From NCBI RefSeq assembly GCF_000152805.1, contig NZ_CH902578.1, positions 1,949,834-2,013,833 on the forward strand: DNA of 64,000 nucleotides, written 5' to 3'. This stretch comes from Maritimibacter alkaliphilus HTCC2654 (lineage in GTDB: Bacteria; Pseudomonadota; Alphaproteobacteria; Rhodobacterales; Rhodobacteraceae). The notes below the pieces were generated by a model. The model saw nothing but the letters and a program-made list of their open reading frames with translations, did not search any database and had not been told where the DNA came from. Numbering within the stretch: position 1 is the first letter of the stretch; the number at the start of each line of letters is the position of its first letter. Shown in pieces: positions 7,941 through 16,707 of this stretch. Position numbers and translations under genes: made by a program.

Positions 7941-9518
7941 TCAGTCGCTGAAGAAGCCGTCGGTTTGCGCTAGTTCCAGGGCCCTTTCTTCCGGGATCGT
8001 CAGGAACTTGGCAAGGGCCTCGGCATTTTCCTCGGAGGTGCCGTTTTCGCGAAGGATGTGCATGTCGAGGAAACCCTCGTCGCGGATACGGTCGGATTCA
8101 TAGAAGAAATCCTGCCGGATCGTGGGGATCAGGCGGTCGAGCGCCTCTTGCGGGGTGCGTTCGCCCGCCAGCCCGACGCGCATGGCGTGGCCGAGAATCC
8201 ACTCGTCGGAATAGTCCGTTTCGATCTCCAACAGCCGGGTTTTCGAGCGATCCGTGTAGAAATCTTTCATCAATTCGATATCGCCCGGGTCCATCCCGAT
8301 GGCGAGCCTGTCGGTCTTGTAGTAATCGAACAGCATCCGCATCAGGGCGCGGCGGTGGCGCGTGCGCTTTTCGATGGTCGCCTGAATGCCGCCAAGATCG
8401 GGCAGCACCGTCTCTTCCTCGTCGAAGAGATAGTCGATGGCCGGGATGTTGGTCTTGTCGCGCAGAAGCTGAAGCATCCGTTTGCCGATGTGCCACTTCT
8501 TCGAGACGATGATGAGCAATTCGCGGTCGCGCCCCAGCGTCGTCTCGCTTTCCCAGAACCGTTCCCCGAAGCGTTGCCCGATCCGGCCCCGGCCCGTGAG
8601 GAATTTGAACAGGCTGCGCCCCTCGTTCGAAATTTTGAAGTCGGTGGTGTCCGAGGCGTAAAGCGCACCCAGCCGGCGCTTCAATTCATGCGCGTCCGGG
8701 CTGATCTTGCGGGCGAATAGATAGTCCTGCGACAGGAGCATGTCGTAGTGATCGTTGTAGAAGGTCACCGGCATCCCGTAGTCGGTGAACATGAGGAAGG
8801 TCAGCGTGCGCGTCTCGATCTCTTCATGCGGGACGAGGTGGCGCACGAGGGTCTGAAAGAACGTCTCGTCCGGAATCCACGTTGTCGAAAAGAACCGCAT
8901 CACGTCGCGGCGTTTGCGGGTGAAGTCCAGTATCCATTCGATCGTGCGGCGCCGGAGGCACCACCACTGCGACCCGATCATGATCTGGATGTCGGCCGGC
9001 ACATCGCGTTTGAGGCCCAGCCGCTTTTGCAGGTTCATCGCGGCGTAGAACAGCCCCTTCTGGGTGCGTTCGTTGAAGTAGTGCCGCCAGATCAGACGGT
9101 CTTCCTTGATCCCCGTCTTGATCCAGTCGCTTTCGAAGAAATCGAAGCTTTCGATATAGTCCTTGTCGTCGTCATCGAGGAATTCGTGGGCATATTCCGC
9201 CGATTTGATCGCCATGCAGTCGCCGGAGACCATGTAGAAATGCGTGGCGCGCGGAAACGCCTCGACCGCCGCCTCGACCGCGTGCAGCGTGCCTTGGACC
9301 AGCGACCATTCCCCCCAGCCGCATTTCACCCGTTTTCTGGCGAAGGTCACCGAGCCGTTTTCGGCCAATGCGGCCTGTATCATCTCGTAATCCGAGCGCG
9401 GGCTGCGGGCGTCGAAATGGATCGAGATATAGTCGCCCGCCGCCGTCAGGCGCTGCGCCTGATCGATGATGGCCTTGGGGTCTTTGTGGCACAGAAGGAT
9501 GAAGGCAATCTTGGCCAT
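7941..9518 (-). CDS. core-2/I-branching (GT14-like) beta-1,6-N-acetylglucosaminyltransferase family protein
   Basis: 525 residues. The first ~250 residues fit GT14 core-2/I-branching enzymes: FILLCHKDP at the start, YISIHFDARSP, then HFYMVSGDCMAIKS and a later SQWWCLRRRTI. The last ~240 residues are a distinct extension (HIGKRMLQLLRDK onward); a DUF5928-type tail is suspected. No signal peptide is visible. It probably acts in the cytoplasm or at the inner membrane on a lipid-linked or surface glycan. It is divergent from a family-2 sulfotransferase across a 143-bp gap, which suggests that a glycan is both branched and sulfated (inference). Confidence 0.8.
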   Translation of the reverse strand: MAKIAFILLCHKDPKAIIDQAQRLTAAGDYISIHFDARSPRSDYEMIQAALAENGSVTFARKRVKCGWGEWSLVQGTLHAVEAAVEAFPRATHFYMVSGDCMAIKSAEYAHEFLDDDDKDYIESFDFFESDWIKTGIKEDRLIWRHYFNERTQKGLFYAAMNLQKRLGLKRDVPADIQIMIGSQWWCLRRRTIEWILDFTRKRRDVMRFFSTTWIPDETFFQTLVRHLVPHEEIETRTLTFLMFTDYGMPVTFYNDHYDMLLSQDYLFARKISPDAHELKRRLGALYASDTTDFKISNEGRSLFKFLTGRGRIGQRFGERFWESETTLGRDRELLIIVSKKWHIGKRMLQLLRDKTNIPAIDYLFDEEETVLPDLGGIQATIEKRTRHRRALMRMLFDYYKTDRLAIGMDPGDIELMKDFYTDRSKTRLLEIETDYSDEWILGHAMRVGLAGERTPQEALDRLIPTIRQDFFYESDRIRDEGFLDMHILRENGTSEENAEALAKFLTIPEERALELAQTDGFFSD

Positions 9519-9552
9519 TCAGGCTCCAAGAGGGGCGGTTCGGGGCGGATTG

Positions 9553-9613
9553 TTGACAGGCTTAACGTAACGAAGCATTGAAATGACAGTGTTTGTTTGC
9601 TTTTTTCTGTCAA
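9553..9613. promoter_or_regulatory. divergent promoter region between glycosyltransferase and sulfotransferase
   Basis: TTGACA occurs on the plus strand at 9553-9558 (17-nt spacer to CATTGA) and again on the minus strand at 9613-9608. The two are good -35 candidates for the divergent genes, while the -10 elements are weak. The same bases form TGACAG/CTGTCA arms, so an operator cannot be excluded. Confidence 0.35.
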
Positions 9614-9661
9614 AACAATCCGACCTCGGGCGAGCGGGTCACAATAAGGCGGGCAGCAAGC

Positions 9662-10480
9662 ATGGGTTTCCCCGGAACCTGGATGACCGAAACGGAAAGC
9701 ATGGTGTATCGGGTCGTTCCGAAATGCGCCTGCTCGACCATCGGTCAGATCATGTATTACTCCGATCACGGCGCATTCTTCGACGGCGACATTCACGATG
9801 CGCAGGACGGCATCATCAAATGGGCGCAGGAAGAGAACCAGAAAAAGATCGAACGCAACGTGAAGACGCACAAGAGTTTCGCCTTCACCTGCGTTCGCAA
9901 TCCCTACACCCGAATTCTGTCGTCGTTCTTCGACAAGATCTGCGGCATCCAACGCAACGGCAAACGTTATCGCGGCAACCTTGTCCCGCTTCTGATCCAG
10001 AAATACGGGATCGAAGTGGGCAGCCCCGAGGACAATTTCGACTTCGACCAGATCAAGTCGTTCCGACGGTTCCTGCTGTTCACCCGCGACACCATCAAGT
10101 TCCGCCGCCCGATGGACCCCGACATTCACTGGTCGGCCATGTCCGGCCATGTCTCGACCTTCATCCACAACGGCGGCACCTACGACCACATTTTCTGGAC
10201 CGAGAACTTCAACGTCGGGATGAAGAAGGTGCTCGACAACGTGAAGACGCCGCAGAAGGTGAACCTCAAGACCATTCCCCGCTTCAACGAAAGCGCGGGC
10301 CACGGCCCCGAACGCGCGCACCCGGTCGAGGATTATTTCGACGACCTGTCGATGCATCTGATGTGGGAGATCTACCGCAAGGATTTCGAGTTGTTCAAAT
10401 ACGACTTCGACAATCCGGGGAACAAGCTGCCCATCGGGGACATCGACCTGCACGAAGTGCACAAGAAGCTGGGCAGCTAG
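9662..10480 (+). CDS. sulfotransferase family 2 protein
   Basis: 272 residues from ATG 9662; an upstream ATG at 9593 and an internal ATG at 9683 are alternatives, and no strong Shine-Dalgarno decides. The PAPS 5'-phosphosulfate loop PKCACSTIGQ and the 3'-phosphate-binding stretch TCVRNPYTRILSSF identify a carbohydrate-type sulfotransferase transferring sulfate from PAPS. No transmembrane anchor is seen, unlike animal Golgi enzymes. It is divergent from the GT14-like gene. Its TAG stop overlaps the stop of the isochorismatase-fold gene in a shared CTAG at 10477-10480. Confidence 0.85.
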   Translation: MGFPGTWMTETESMVYRVVPKCACSTIGQIMYYSDHGAFFDGDIHDAQDGIIKWAQEENQKKIERNVKTHKSFAFTCVRNPYTRILSSFFDKICGIQRNGKRYRGNLVPLLIQKYGIEVGSPEDNFDFDQIKSFRRFLLFTRDTIKFRRPMDPDIHWSAMSGHVSTFIHNGGTYDHIFWTENFNVGMKKVLDNVKTPQKVNLKTIPRFNESAGHGPERAHPVEDYFDDLSMHLMWEIYRKDFELFKYDFDNPGNKLPIGDIDLHEVHKKLGS

Positions 10481-10974
10481 GCCAGCTTGACCTCCGCCAG
10501 ACCCACGACCTCGACATCCTTCAGCTTGGCGAGGTTCGCGTTCACCGTCGCGATCACGTCGCGAAAGTCGCGCTTGTGGAAATCGTGGGTCGTGTGCGCA
10601 TCGCCGACCAGTGTCACGGCAAAACCGTAGTTCGGGGCGGCGTGGACGGTTTCGTCGATGCAGGCGTCCGATTGCATCCCGCAGACCACGATCCGGTCGA
10701 CCCCGCGCCCGCCCAACTCGCCCGCGAGCGTCGTGCCGACAAAAGCGTTGCACACGTCCTTGCGCACCACCGCCTCTCCGGGTTTGGGCTTGAATACGGG
10801 GTGCAGCGACGGGTCCGGCGTGACGCCGGTGTCGAGCACCCAGACCACGGGCACGCCATCGCCCCGTGCCCGCTCGACCAGACGAAACACCGCCGACATG
10901 ATTTCATCGGTGTTCGGCGTTTCGTCCTCGATCAGGCTGACCTGCATATCGATGACCACCAGTGCTGCGGTCAT
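10477..10974 (-). CDS. isochorismatase-fold cysteine hydrolase
   Basis: 165 residues with the cysteine-hydrolase triad expected of the isochorismatase-like fold: D9 (VVIDMQ), K72 (VVRKDVCNAF) and C105 (CGMQSDACI). The cis-peptide region before the cysteine is present. Relatives include nicotinamidases, N-carbamoylsarcosine amidases and ureidoacrylate hydrolases, and substrate assignment is not possible from this. It is convergent with the sulfotransferase, overlapping by 4 bases. The 184 bases between it and the Lrp-like gene show no gene. Confidence 0.88.
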   Translation of the reverse strand: MTAALVVIDMQVSLIEDETPNTDEIMSAVFRLVERARGDGVPVVWVLDTGVTPDPSLHPVFKPKPGEAVVRKDVCNAFVGTTLAGELGGRGVDRIVVCGMQSDACIDETVHAAPNYGFAVTLVGDAHTTHDFHKRDFRDVIATVNANLAKLKDVEVVGLAEVKLA

Positions 10975-11158
10975 ACCCCACCCCTAGATACGCCGTGAAA
11001 CGGCTCTGACAGTTGAGCGTAACACTCCCATATTCCGGGGGCGCCAGACACTACGGGATACGTGACCCTTGCAGGTCGCGGGGCGATCCCCATGAACCCG
11101 ATCATTTTCCGGGCGGGGCGCGCAATTCGAAGGCAGGACTGAAACGGGCGGGTTCGGC

Positions 11159-11395
11159 TCAGAACGCGTTGAACGTCATGATCGTGTGGGATCGCTCGAT
11201 CCCCGGCACGTCGAGCAGTTGCTCGTTCACGTATCGGCCCACGTCCTGCCCGTCAGGCACGTAGAGCTTGAGCAGAAGGTCATAGTCTCCGCTGGTCGAG
11301 TAAAGCTCGGAGTGCAGTTCGCGCAGCACGATTTCCTCGGCCACGCGATAGGTCGACCCCGGCTTGCAGCGGATCTGGATGAAGATGGCGCTCAT
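11159..11395 (-). CDS. stand-alone Lrp/AsnC ligand-binding (RAM) domain protein
   Basis: 78 residues consisting only of the C-terminal effector-binding domain of Lrp/AsnC regulators (AIFIQIRCKPGS, STSGDYDLLLKLYV, PGIERSHTIMTF). No helix-turn-helix precedes it. Start ATG 11395 has AAGGA eight bases upstream. Such solo RAM proteins oligomerise and bind amino acids. Its place 63 bp after argF, in the same direction, suggests amino-acid sensing linked to arginine synthesis (inference). Confidence 0.85.
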   Translation of the reverse strand: MSAIFIQIRCKPGSTYRVAEEIVLRELHSELYSTSGDYDLLLKLYVPDGQDVGRYVNEQLLDVPGIERSHTIMTFNAF

Positions 11396-11458
11396 TCTCG
11401 TATCCTTCGGTCAGGCGGCCTTGCGGGCACCTTGGGTCAAAGCCGCCCGGTTGGCAAC

Positions 11459-12385
11459 TCAGACGCCCAGGCACCAGCGCATGATCGCTTTCTGGGCGTG
11501 CAAGCGGTTCTCCGCCTCGTCGAACACCACCGACTGCGGGCCGTCCATGACGGCGTCGGTGACCTCTTCGTTCCGGTGGGCGGGCAGGCAGTGCATGAAC
11601 AGCGCGTCGGGGTTGGCGCCCGCCATGAGCCGGTCGTCAACCTGATAGGCCCGCAGGAGGTTATGGCGGCGTTCGCGGGTCGAGGGCGCGTCGTGCATCG
11701 AAACCCATGTGTCGGTGACAACGAGGTCAGCCCCCTTGACGGCGGCGTGCGGGTCGCGCTCGATCTCGATCTTCACGCCCTTGGCGCGCGCTTCCTCGAC
11801 GAATTCGCGGTCGGGGCCGAGCCGCTCGGGGCCGGTGTAGGTCAAATCGAAGCCAAGCTGCCCGGCGGCGTGGATGAAGGACGCGCAGACGTTGTTGCCG
11901 TCGCCGGTCCAGACCACCTTTTTCCCGGCGATCGGGCCGCGATGTTCCTCATACGTCAGGATGTCGGCCATGATCTGACAGGGGTGGGTGCGGTTCGTCA
12001 GGCCATTGATGACCGGGACGGTCGCGAATTCGGCCAGCTCTTGCAGCGCGGATTCCTCGAACGTGCGGATCATGATGAGGTCGACGTAACGCGACAGAAC
12101 GCGGGCGGTGTCGGGGATCGACTCGCCGTGACCAAGCTGCATTTCCGACCCCGACAGGACCAGCGTTTCGCCGCCCATCTGGCGCACGCCCACGTCGAAG
12201 GACACGCGCGTCCGGGTCGAGGGCTTCTCAAAGATCAGCGCGACGACCTTTCCGGCCAGCGCCTGTTCGTCGTCCGGCACGCCCTTGGCCGCATCGCCGC
12301 GCCCGGCTTTGATCCGGTGGGCTTCGTCGAGCATGGTGCGCAGGTCCGCCGGGTCGGTGGCGTTGATGTCGAGAAAATGTCTCAT
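11459..12385 (-). CDS. argF: ornithine carbamoyltransferase
   Basis: 308 residues, normal length. It has the carbamoyl-phosphate-binding STRTR motif ([12 protein letters not shown]), the ornithine-binding HCLP loop ([10 protein letters not shown]) and the HPCQ stretch. It forms citrulline from ornithine and carbamoyl phosphate in arginine synthesis. Its ATG overlaps the end of argD by 4 bases, implying translational coupling. carB, the carbamoyl-phosphate supplier, is about 9 kb away. Confidence 0.97.
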   Translation of the reverse strand: MRHFLDINATDPADLRTMLDEAHRIKAGRGDAAKGVPDDEQALAGKVVALIFEKPSTRTRVSFDVGVRQMGGETLVLSGSEMQLGHGESIPDTARVLSRYVDLIMIRTFEESALQELAEFATVPVINGLTNRTHPCQIMADILTYEEHRGPIAGKKVVWTGDGNNVCASFIHAAGQLGFDLTYTGPERLGPDREFVEEARAKGVKIEIERDPHAAVKGADLVVTDTWVSMHDAPSTRERRHNLLRAYQVDDRLMAGANPDALFMHCLPAHRNEEVTDAVMDGPQSVVFDEAENRLHAQKAIMRWCLGV

Positions 12386-13560
12386 GCCTTGGCCTCCAGC
12401 GCCATTGCAGCGGCGTCGAGCCGCGCCACGCCCTCGGCGATGTCTTCGTCGGTGATGTTGAGCGGCGGCAGGAGGCGCACCACGTTGTCGGCGGCGGGCA
12501 CGGTGATGACATGGGCGTCATAGCCAGCGGCCACCAGATCGGCAGGCGCGACCTTGCACTTGAGGCCGAGCATCAGGCCCACGCCGCGCACGCTGTCGAA
12601 GATGTCGGGATGCGCGTCGGTCAGCCCTTCGAGCTTTTGACGCAGGAGCCCGGCCTTGCGGTTCACGTCATCCAAAAACCCGTTGCCGGTGACCACGTCG
12701 ACCATCTTGATCCCCACGGCCATGGCCAGCGGGTTGCCGCCATAGGTGGAGCCATGCGTGCCGACCACCATGCCCGAGGCCGCGTCTTCCGTCGCCAGCA
12801 CCGCGCCCAGCGGGAAGCCCCCGCCGATGCCCTTGGCGGACATGCAGATGTCGGGCGTGACGCCGGCCCATTCGTGGGCAAAGAACTTGCCGGTCCGACC
12901 GACGCCGCACTGCACCTCGTCAAAGATCAGAAGCGTCCCGGTCTCATCGCACAGGTCGCGCAGACCCTTGAGGCACTGATCGGGCACCGGGCGGATGCCG
13001 CCTTCGCCCTGCACCGGCTCGATCAGGATCGCGGCGGTCTTCTCGGTCACGGCGGCGCGCAGGGCATCGTGGTCACCAAAATCGAGATGGACGAAGCCGG
13101 GCATCAGCGGCCCGAAACCCTTGACCATCTTCTCGGCCCCCGAGGCCGCGATGGCGCCGGTGGAGCGGCCGTGGAAGCAGCCGGAGAAGGTAATGATCTC
13201 GACCCGGTCGGTGTCGCCGCGGTCATAATGATACTTGCGCGACATTTTGATGGCGAGTTCGGCGGCTTCGGTGCCGGAGTTGGTGAAGAACACCGTGTCC
13301 GCGAAAGAGGCCTCGACCAGCTTGTCGGCCAGCACCTTCTGCCCCGGAATCTCGTAAAGGTTCGAGACGTGCCAGAGCTTGTGGGCCTGCGCGGTCAACG
13401 CACCGATCAGGTCGGGGTTCGCGTGGCCCAGCGCGTTCACCGCGATGCCCGCGCCCAGATCGAGGTATCGGTCCCCCCCTTCCTCGATCAGCCAGCTGCC
13501 TTCGCCTTTGACGAAGTTCAGTTTCGCGCGCGCATAGGTCGGCAGAACGGACGGGATCAT
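12382..13560 (-). CDS. argD: acetylornithine aminotransferase
   Basis: 392 residues of the class III PLP-dependent aminotransferases. The PLP lysine lies in [14 protein letters not shown], preceded by [14 protein letters not shown] and the glycine-rich [13 protein letters not shown]. It makes N-acetylornithine from acetylglutamate semialdehyde and may also serve as succinyldiaminopimelate aminotransferase. ATG 13560 is taken as the start, with AAGGA eight bases upstream; an upstream TTG at 13575 is in frame but unsupported. Operon with argF. Confidence 0.95.
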   Translation of the reverse strand: MIPSVLPTYARAKLNFVKGEGSWLIEEGGDRYLDLGAGIAVNALGHANPDLIGALTAQAHKLWHVSNLYEIPGQKVLADKLVEASFADTVFFTNSGTEAAELAIKMSRKYHYDRGDTDRVEIITFSGCFHGRSTGAIAASGAEKMVKGFGPLMPGFVHLDFGDHDALRAAVTEKTAAILIEPVQGEGGIRPVPDQCLKGLRDLCDETGTLLIFDEVQCGVGRTGKFFAHEWAGVTPDICMSAKGIGGGFPLGAVLATEDAASGMVVGTHGSTYGGNPLAMAVGIKMVDVVTGNGFLDDVNRKAGLLRQKLEGLTDAHPDIFDSVRGVGLMLGLKCKVAPADLVAAGYDAHVITVPAADNVVRLLPPLNITDEDIAEGVARLDAAAMALEAKA

Positions 13561-13798
13561 GGCGTCATCCTTCAAAAAGAGGCCTTTGGGTGCCGCAAGG
13601 GCGGGCCGGTGTCAACGATTTAAGAGGGTTTTGGGGGCGAACGGAAGCGGACGTCAGGCGCGGGTGCGGCGGCGTCGGCAATCAGCGGTATGGGTCCGTG
13701 CGTTCATGGGTGCGGCGATACTTCGGTCCGGGGCGAAAGTCCATCTCTTTCCTCGGCCACGAACCGGGCGTATGGGGCGATGACCCTTTACGATTTCG

Positions 13799-14692
13799 AT
13801 GTGGCCCCGCATGACCCCGACCCCGCAACAACCGCTCGCCGCCGTGGGCTTCATGCTGCTCGCCGCCGCTCTGGTGGCGAGCACGACGCTTTTGGCCAAG
13901 GTCGCGGGCGAGGCCGGGCTGCATCCGCTTCAGGTCAGCCACGGGCGCTTCCTGTTCGCCTTTCTGGGGATCGCGGCGGCCAATCTGATCCTGCGCCCCG
14001 CCTACACGCGGCCCAAATGGGCGGTTCATGCCGGGCGCTCGTTCTCGGGCTGGGCCGGAATTTCGCTGACCTTCGCGGCGGTGCAGTTCATCCCGCTGGG
14101 CGACGCGACGGCGATCTCGTTCCTCAATCCGGTCTTCGCGATGTTCCTCGCCATCCCGATCCTTGGTGAGCGGATCGGGCCGTGGCGCTGGACGGCGGCG
14201 GCGATCACCCTCACCGGCGGCGCAATCCTCTTGCGCCCCGGCACCGGCACGATCGAGCCCGGTGCGCTGCTGGCGCTGGCGGCGGCGGGGTTCATGGCGT
14301 TCGAGATCACGCTCATCAAGTTTCTCAGCGACCGCGAGCGACCGCTTCAGATCCTGCTCATCAACAACGGCATGGGTCTGACCATCGCGACCATCGCCGC
14401 CTCGGCCCTGTGGGTGTGGCAGATGCCCGATGCGCGGGTCTGGGCGGTGCTAGCCGGGATCGGGTTCGTCATGGCGCTGGCCCAGACCTGTTTCATTCAG
14501 GCGATGCGCCGAGCCGATGCCAGCTTCGCCTCGCCGTTCTTCTACGCCACGCTCGTATTCGCCGCGCTTTACGACGGGATCGTTTTCGGCACATGGCCCG
14601 CCGCGACCAGCGCGCTTGGCGCGGGCGTCATCGTGGCGGGCGGCGCACTGCTGGCGTGGCGCGAGGGACGGTTGAAACGTGCGCCCGGTTGA
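13799..14692 (+). CDS. DMT superfamily (EamA) transporter
   Basis: 297 residues, about ten hydrophobic helices arranged as two EamA repeats (FMLLAAALVASTTLLAK... and ALAAAGFMAFEITLIKFL...). These inner-membrane carriers export metabolites, and the substrate is unknown. The ATG at 13811 (MTPTPQQ) is an alternative start; neither has a clear Shine-Dalgarno. The 238 bases upstream to argD hold no convincing gene. Confidence 0.85.
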   Translation: MWPRMTPTPQQPLAAVGFMLLAAALVASTTLLAKVAGEAGLHPLQVSHGRFLFAFLGIAAANLILRPAYTRPKWAVHAGRSFSGWAGISLTFAAVQFIPLGDATAISFLNPVFAMFLAIPILGERIGPWRWTAAAITLTGGAILLRPGTGTIEPGALLALAAAGFMAFEITLIKFLSDRERPLQILLINNGMGLTIATIAASALWVWQMPDARVWAVLAGIGFVMALAQTCFIQAMRRADASFASPFFYATLVFAALYDGIVFGTWPAATSALGAGVIVAGGALLAWREGRLKRAPG

Positions 14693-14788
14693 TCCATATA
14701 GCGGCCTTCACCTTGTAACCCCGGCCCCGGTGGCTAGAATACGCGCCTGACGCTAGATACGGCCCGATCAGGCCCACGAGGAAACGCG

Positions 14789-15373
14789 ATGTCCTGGACA
14801 GACGAACGAGTCGAAACCCTGAAAAAGATGTGGTCCGAGGGCCAGTCGGCGAGCCAGATCGCCAAGGAACTGGGCGGCGTGACCCGCAATGCCGTGATCG
14901 GCAAGGTGCATCGGCTTGGTCTGTCCAACCGCGCGGGCGGCAGCCCGGCGACGACCGCCAAGGCCCCGGCCAAGGAAAAACCGGCAGCCAAGCCCGCCGC
15001 GAAAAAGCCCGCGACCGCGAAAGCGGCGGAGCCGAAGGCCGAGCCTGCCGCCGCCGAGGCCGCGCCTGCCGCCAAGCCGGTGACGCCTGCGCGCAAGCAG
15101 ATCATCCCCGCCGGTCAGCCGCTGCCGCCGCAGCCCAGCGCGAACGAGATCAGCCCGGAGGCGCTGAAAAAGGTGTCCGAGATCGAGAAGTCGGCCAAGA
15201 AGCTGTCGCTTCTGGAACTGACCGAGCGGACCTGCAAATGGCCCGTTGGCGACCCCGCGACCGAGGATTTCTGGTTCTGCGGCCTGCCGGTCCAGCAGGG
15301 CAAGCCCTATTGCGAGGCGCATGTGGGCGTGGCGTTCCAGCCCATGTCCTCGCGTCGTGACCGGAAACGCTGA
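14789..15373 (+). CDS. gcrA: GcrA cell-cycle regulator
   Basis: 194 residues. The N-terminus (SWTDERVETLKKMWSEG, then SQIAKELGG and NAVIGKVHRLGL) is the GcrA DNA-binding region. A long Ala/Lys/Pro-rich linker (about residues 50-110) follows, then a conserved C-terminal domain with ERTCKWPVGDP and the FCGLPV/YCEAH cysteine-rich end. In Caulobacter GcrA works with sigma-70 at CcrM-methylated GANTC promoters. The linker has an unusually repetitive Ala-Lys-Pro composition. A VOC-type gene follows after one base. Confidence 0.95.
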   Translation: MSWTDERVETLKKMWSEGQSASQIAKELGGVTRNAVIGKVHRLGLSNRAGGSPATTAKAPAKEKPAAKPAAKKPATAKAAEPKAEPAAAEAAPAAKPVTPARKQIIPAGQPLPPQPSANEISPEALKKVSEIEKSAKKLSLLELTERTCKWPVGDPATEDFWFCGLPVQQGKPYCEAHVGVAFQPMSSRRDRKR

Positions 15374-15374
15374 T

Positions 15375-15740
15375 ATGAAGGCGGGCGCGGCGGTTCCGAT
15401 CCTGCGCTCGTTCTCCGAGGCCGAGGCGCGGGATTTCTACCTGCGTTACCTGGGTTTCGAGGTGGTGTTCGAGCACCGCTTCGCCCCCGATCTGCCGCTT
15501 TACATGAGCGTCAAGCGCGGCGACTGCGAGTTGCACCTGTCCGAACACCACGGCGACGCCGCACCCGGCAGCGCGGTTCGGATCGAGGTCGCCGACATCG
15601 AAGCGTTCCATGCCGAGATCACGGAACGCGGCCACAAGCGTCTGCGCCCCGGAATCCAGCACCAAAGCTGGGGGGCCAGCGAAGTCATGCTGAACGATCC
15701 GTTCGGAAATCGCATCATCTTCTGGCAGTCCAAGGACTAG
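15375..15740 (+). CDS. glyoxalase superfamily protein
   Basis: 121 residues starting at ATG 15375, one base after the gcrA stop, so the two are probably co-translated. VPILRSFSEAEARDFYLRYLGF and the C-terminal WGASEVMLNDPFGNRIIFWQ are typical of bleomycin-resistance-like glyoxalase-fold proteins. HLSEHHGD holds candidate metal or ligand contacts. Specific function is unknown. The longer in-frame ORF to 15246 runs into gcrA and is rejected. Confidence 0.85.
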   Translation: MKAGAAVPILRSFSEAEARDFYLRYLGFEVVFEHRFAPDLPLYMSVKRGDCELHLSEHHGDAAPGSAVRIEVADIEAFHAEITERGHKRLRPGIQHQSWGASEVMLNDPFGNRIIFWQSKD

Positions 15741-15831
15741 GCCTGCGCCGATTGTTTCCAAATCCGGCGTTGCTTCGAATCCGATCCCGACCGTATCCTT
15801 TCATTAACCATCCATTTCAGGGAGCAGGTTC

Positions 15832-16188
15832 ATGAAAGTCATTCTGGCATTACCCGTCGCCTTCGTATTGGGCGGCTGCGCACTGTTCGCGCCCAAGGAT
15901 CACGCCATCACCTTGCACGAGACCGGCGGCAATCAGATCGCCGTGGCGAGCACCAAGGGCGGCATGATGGTCGTCGGTGGCGCCACCACATTCGACGGTA
16001 GCGATTACGAAACCTATACCGAACATCAGGTCGACACCGACACCGGCACCGTGATCGACACGCGCCATTACGTGATGATCGAGGGCGAGATGATGGATTG
16101 CCCGCAATCCGATTGTCAGGGCACCGTCGCGCGCCACTACGGCGTGCCGGGTCTGCCGTCGTCCGAGGATACCTACATCGTTCGCTAG
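15832..16188 (+). CDS. small lipoprotein 1 of a four-gene tandem set
   Basis: 118 residues with a lipobox (LGGC, lipidated C16), so anchored in the envelope after signal peptidase II. A C-terminal cysteine pair C90/C95 (MDCPQSDCQGTVARHYG) resembles the paired cysteines of the three following lipoproteins. No known family is recognised. Start ATG has GGGAG upstream. It is the most diverged of the four (C-x4-C instead of C-x3-C). A GC hairpin at 16220-16238 follows it. Confidence 0.75.
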   Translation: MKVILALPVAFVLGGCALFAPKDHAITLHETGGNQIAVASTKGGMMVVGGATTFDGSDYETYTEHQVDTDTGTVIDTRHYVMIEGEMMDCPQSDCQGTVARHYGVPGLPSSEDTYIVR

Positions 16189-16219
16189 GTCGAACAGACC
16201 GATCAATTGCGCGACATTT

Positions 16220-16238
16220 GCCGGGCGACGCGCCCGGC
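16220..16238 (+). terminator. GC-rich hairpin after lipoprotein 1
   Basis: GCCGGGCG and CGCCCGGC pair perfectly (8 bp) around a 3-base loop, 32 bases after the stop. No proper T-tract follows, so termination is only possible. Confidence 0.35.
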
Positions 16239-16247
16239 TGATGGCAT

Positions 16248-16268
16248 TTGTTTCCACATCGGAAACAA
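16248..16268. promoter_or_regulatory. inverted repeat TTGTTTCC-N5-GGAAACAA
   Basis: Perfect 8-bp arms around ACATC, about 75 bp upstream of lipoprotein 2. The half-site TTGTTTCC recurs at 15752-15759, upstream of lipoprotein 1, so it may be a shared operator. Confidence 0.4.
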
Positions 16269-16306
16269 TCAAGCGCCGTCGTTTACCACGTCACACGATC
16301 CTCCGT

Positions 16307-16320
16307 TTACGAATTCGTAA
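16307..16320. promoter_or_regulatory. 14-bp perfect palindrome TTACGAATTCGTAA
   Basis: Loop-less dyad ending 21 bases before the ATG of lipoprotein 2, where a repressor would block initiation. The regulator is unknown. Confidence 0.4.
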
Positions 16321-16341
16321 CCATCTGCCTTGCTCGACCAC

Positions 16342-16629
16342 ATGCGTCGTCTGGCCCTCATCCCCTGCTTCTTCCTGATCGGCTGCGACACCCCTCGCGC
16401 GATCATTCCGACGGGTCATGTCGTGGTGCAGGGCGGCTCCGCCTATCCGGTCGCCATCGCACAGGACGCCCGCACTGCGGGGGCGCAGGCAGCGGAGATC
16501 GTCGTGCGCGTCGACGGCGGGTATGTGGCCTGCGCCCCGTCATGCGGTGCGGCCATTCTGCGCTATGCGGCAAAGCCGGACCCCGACCTGCTCATCCGGT
16601 TCGCCGGTCCCTATACGCGCCAACCCTAG
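16342..16629 (+). CDS. small lipoprotein 2 of the tandem set
   Basis: 95 residues starting at ATG 16342 (an in-frame TTG at 16330 is less likely). Lipobox FLIGC with C15. Mature part contains VVVQGGSAYPVAIA, then C64/C68 in YVACAPSCGAAILRYA, matching the C-x3-C plus Arg motif of neighbours 3 and 4. Function unknown; an envelope location is expected. Confidence 0.7.
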   Translation: MRRLALIPCFFLIGCDTPRAIIPTGHVVVQGGSAYPVAIAQDARTAGAQAAEIVVRVDGGYVACAPSCGAAILRYAAKPDPDLLIRFAGPYTRQP

Positions 16630-16707
16630 GCGGCCCCGACCCGGCCCCAAGTTTGCGCCGAATCTCTTCGCCGTTTAAGGTTCACCTGCACCGGGGGAGG
16701 ATCGCGC

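Noticed and set aside
9446-10753. 435-residue minus-strand frame spanning the sulfotransferase
   Set aside because: Its sequence is the reverse of the sulfotransferase and isochorismatase region and crosses real gene ends.
13590-13814. 74-residue frame between argD and the DMT transporter
   Set aside because: No ribosome site, no family, low-complexity Arg/Gly composition; overlaps the transporter start.
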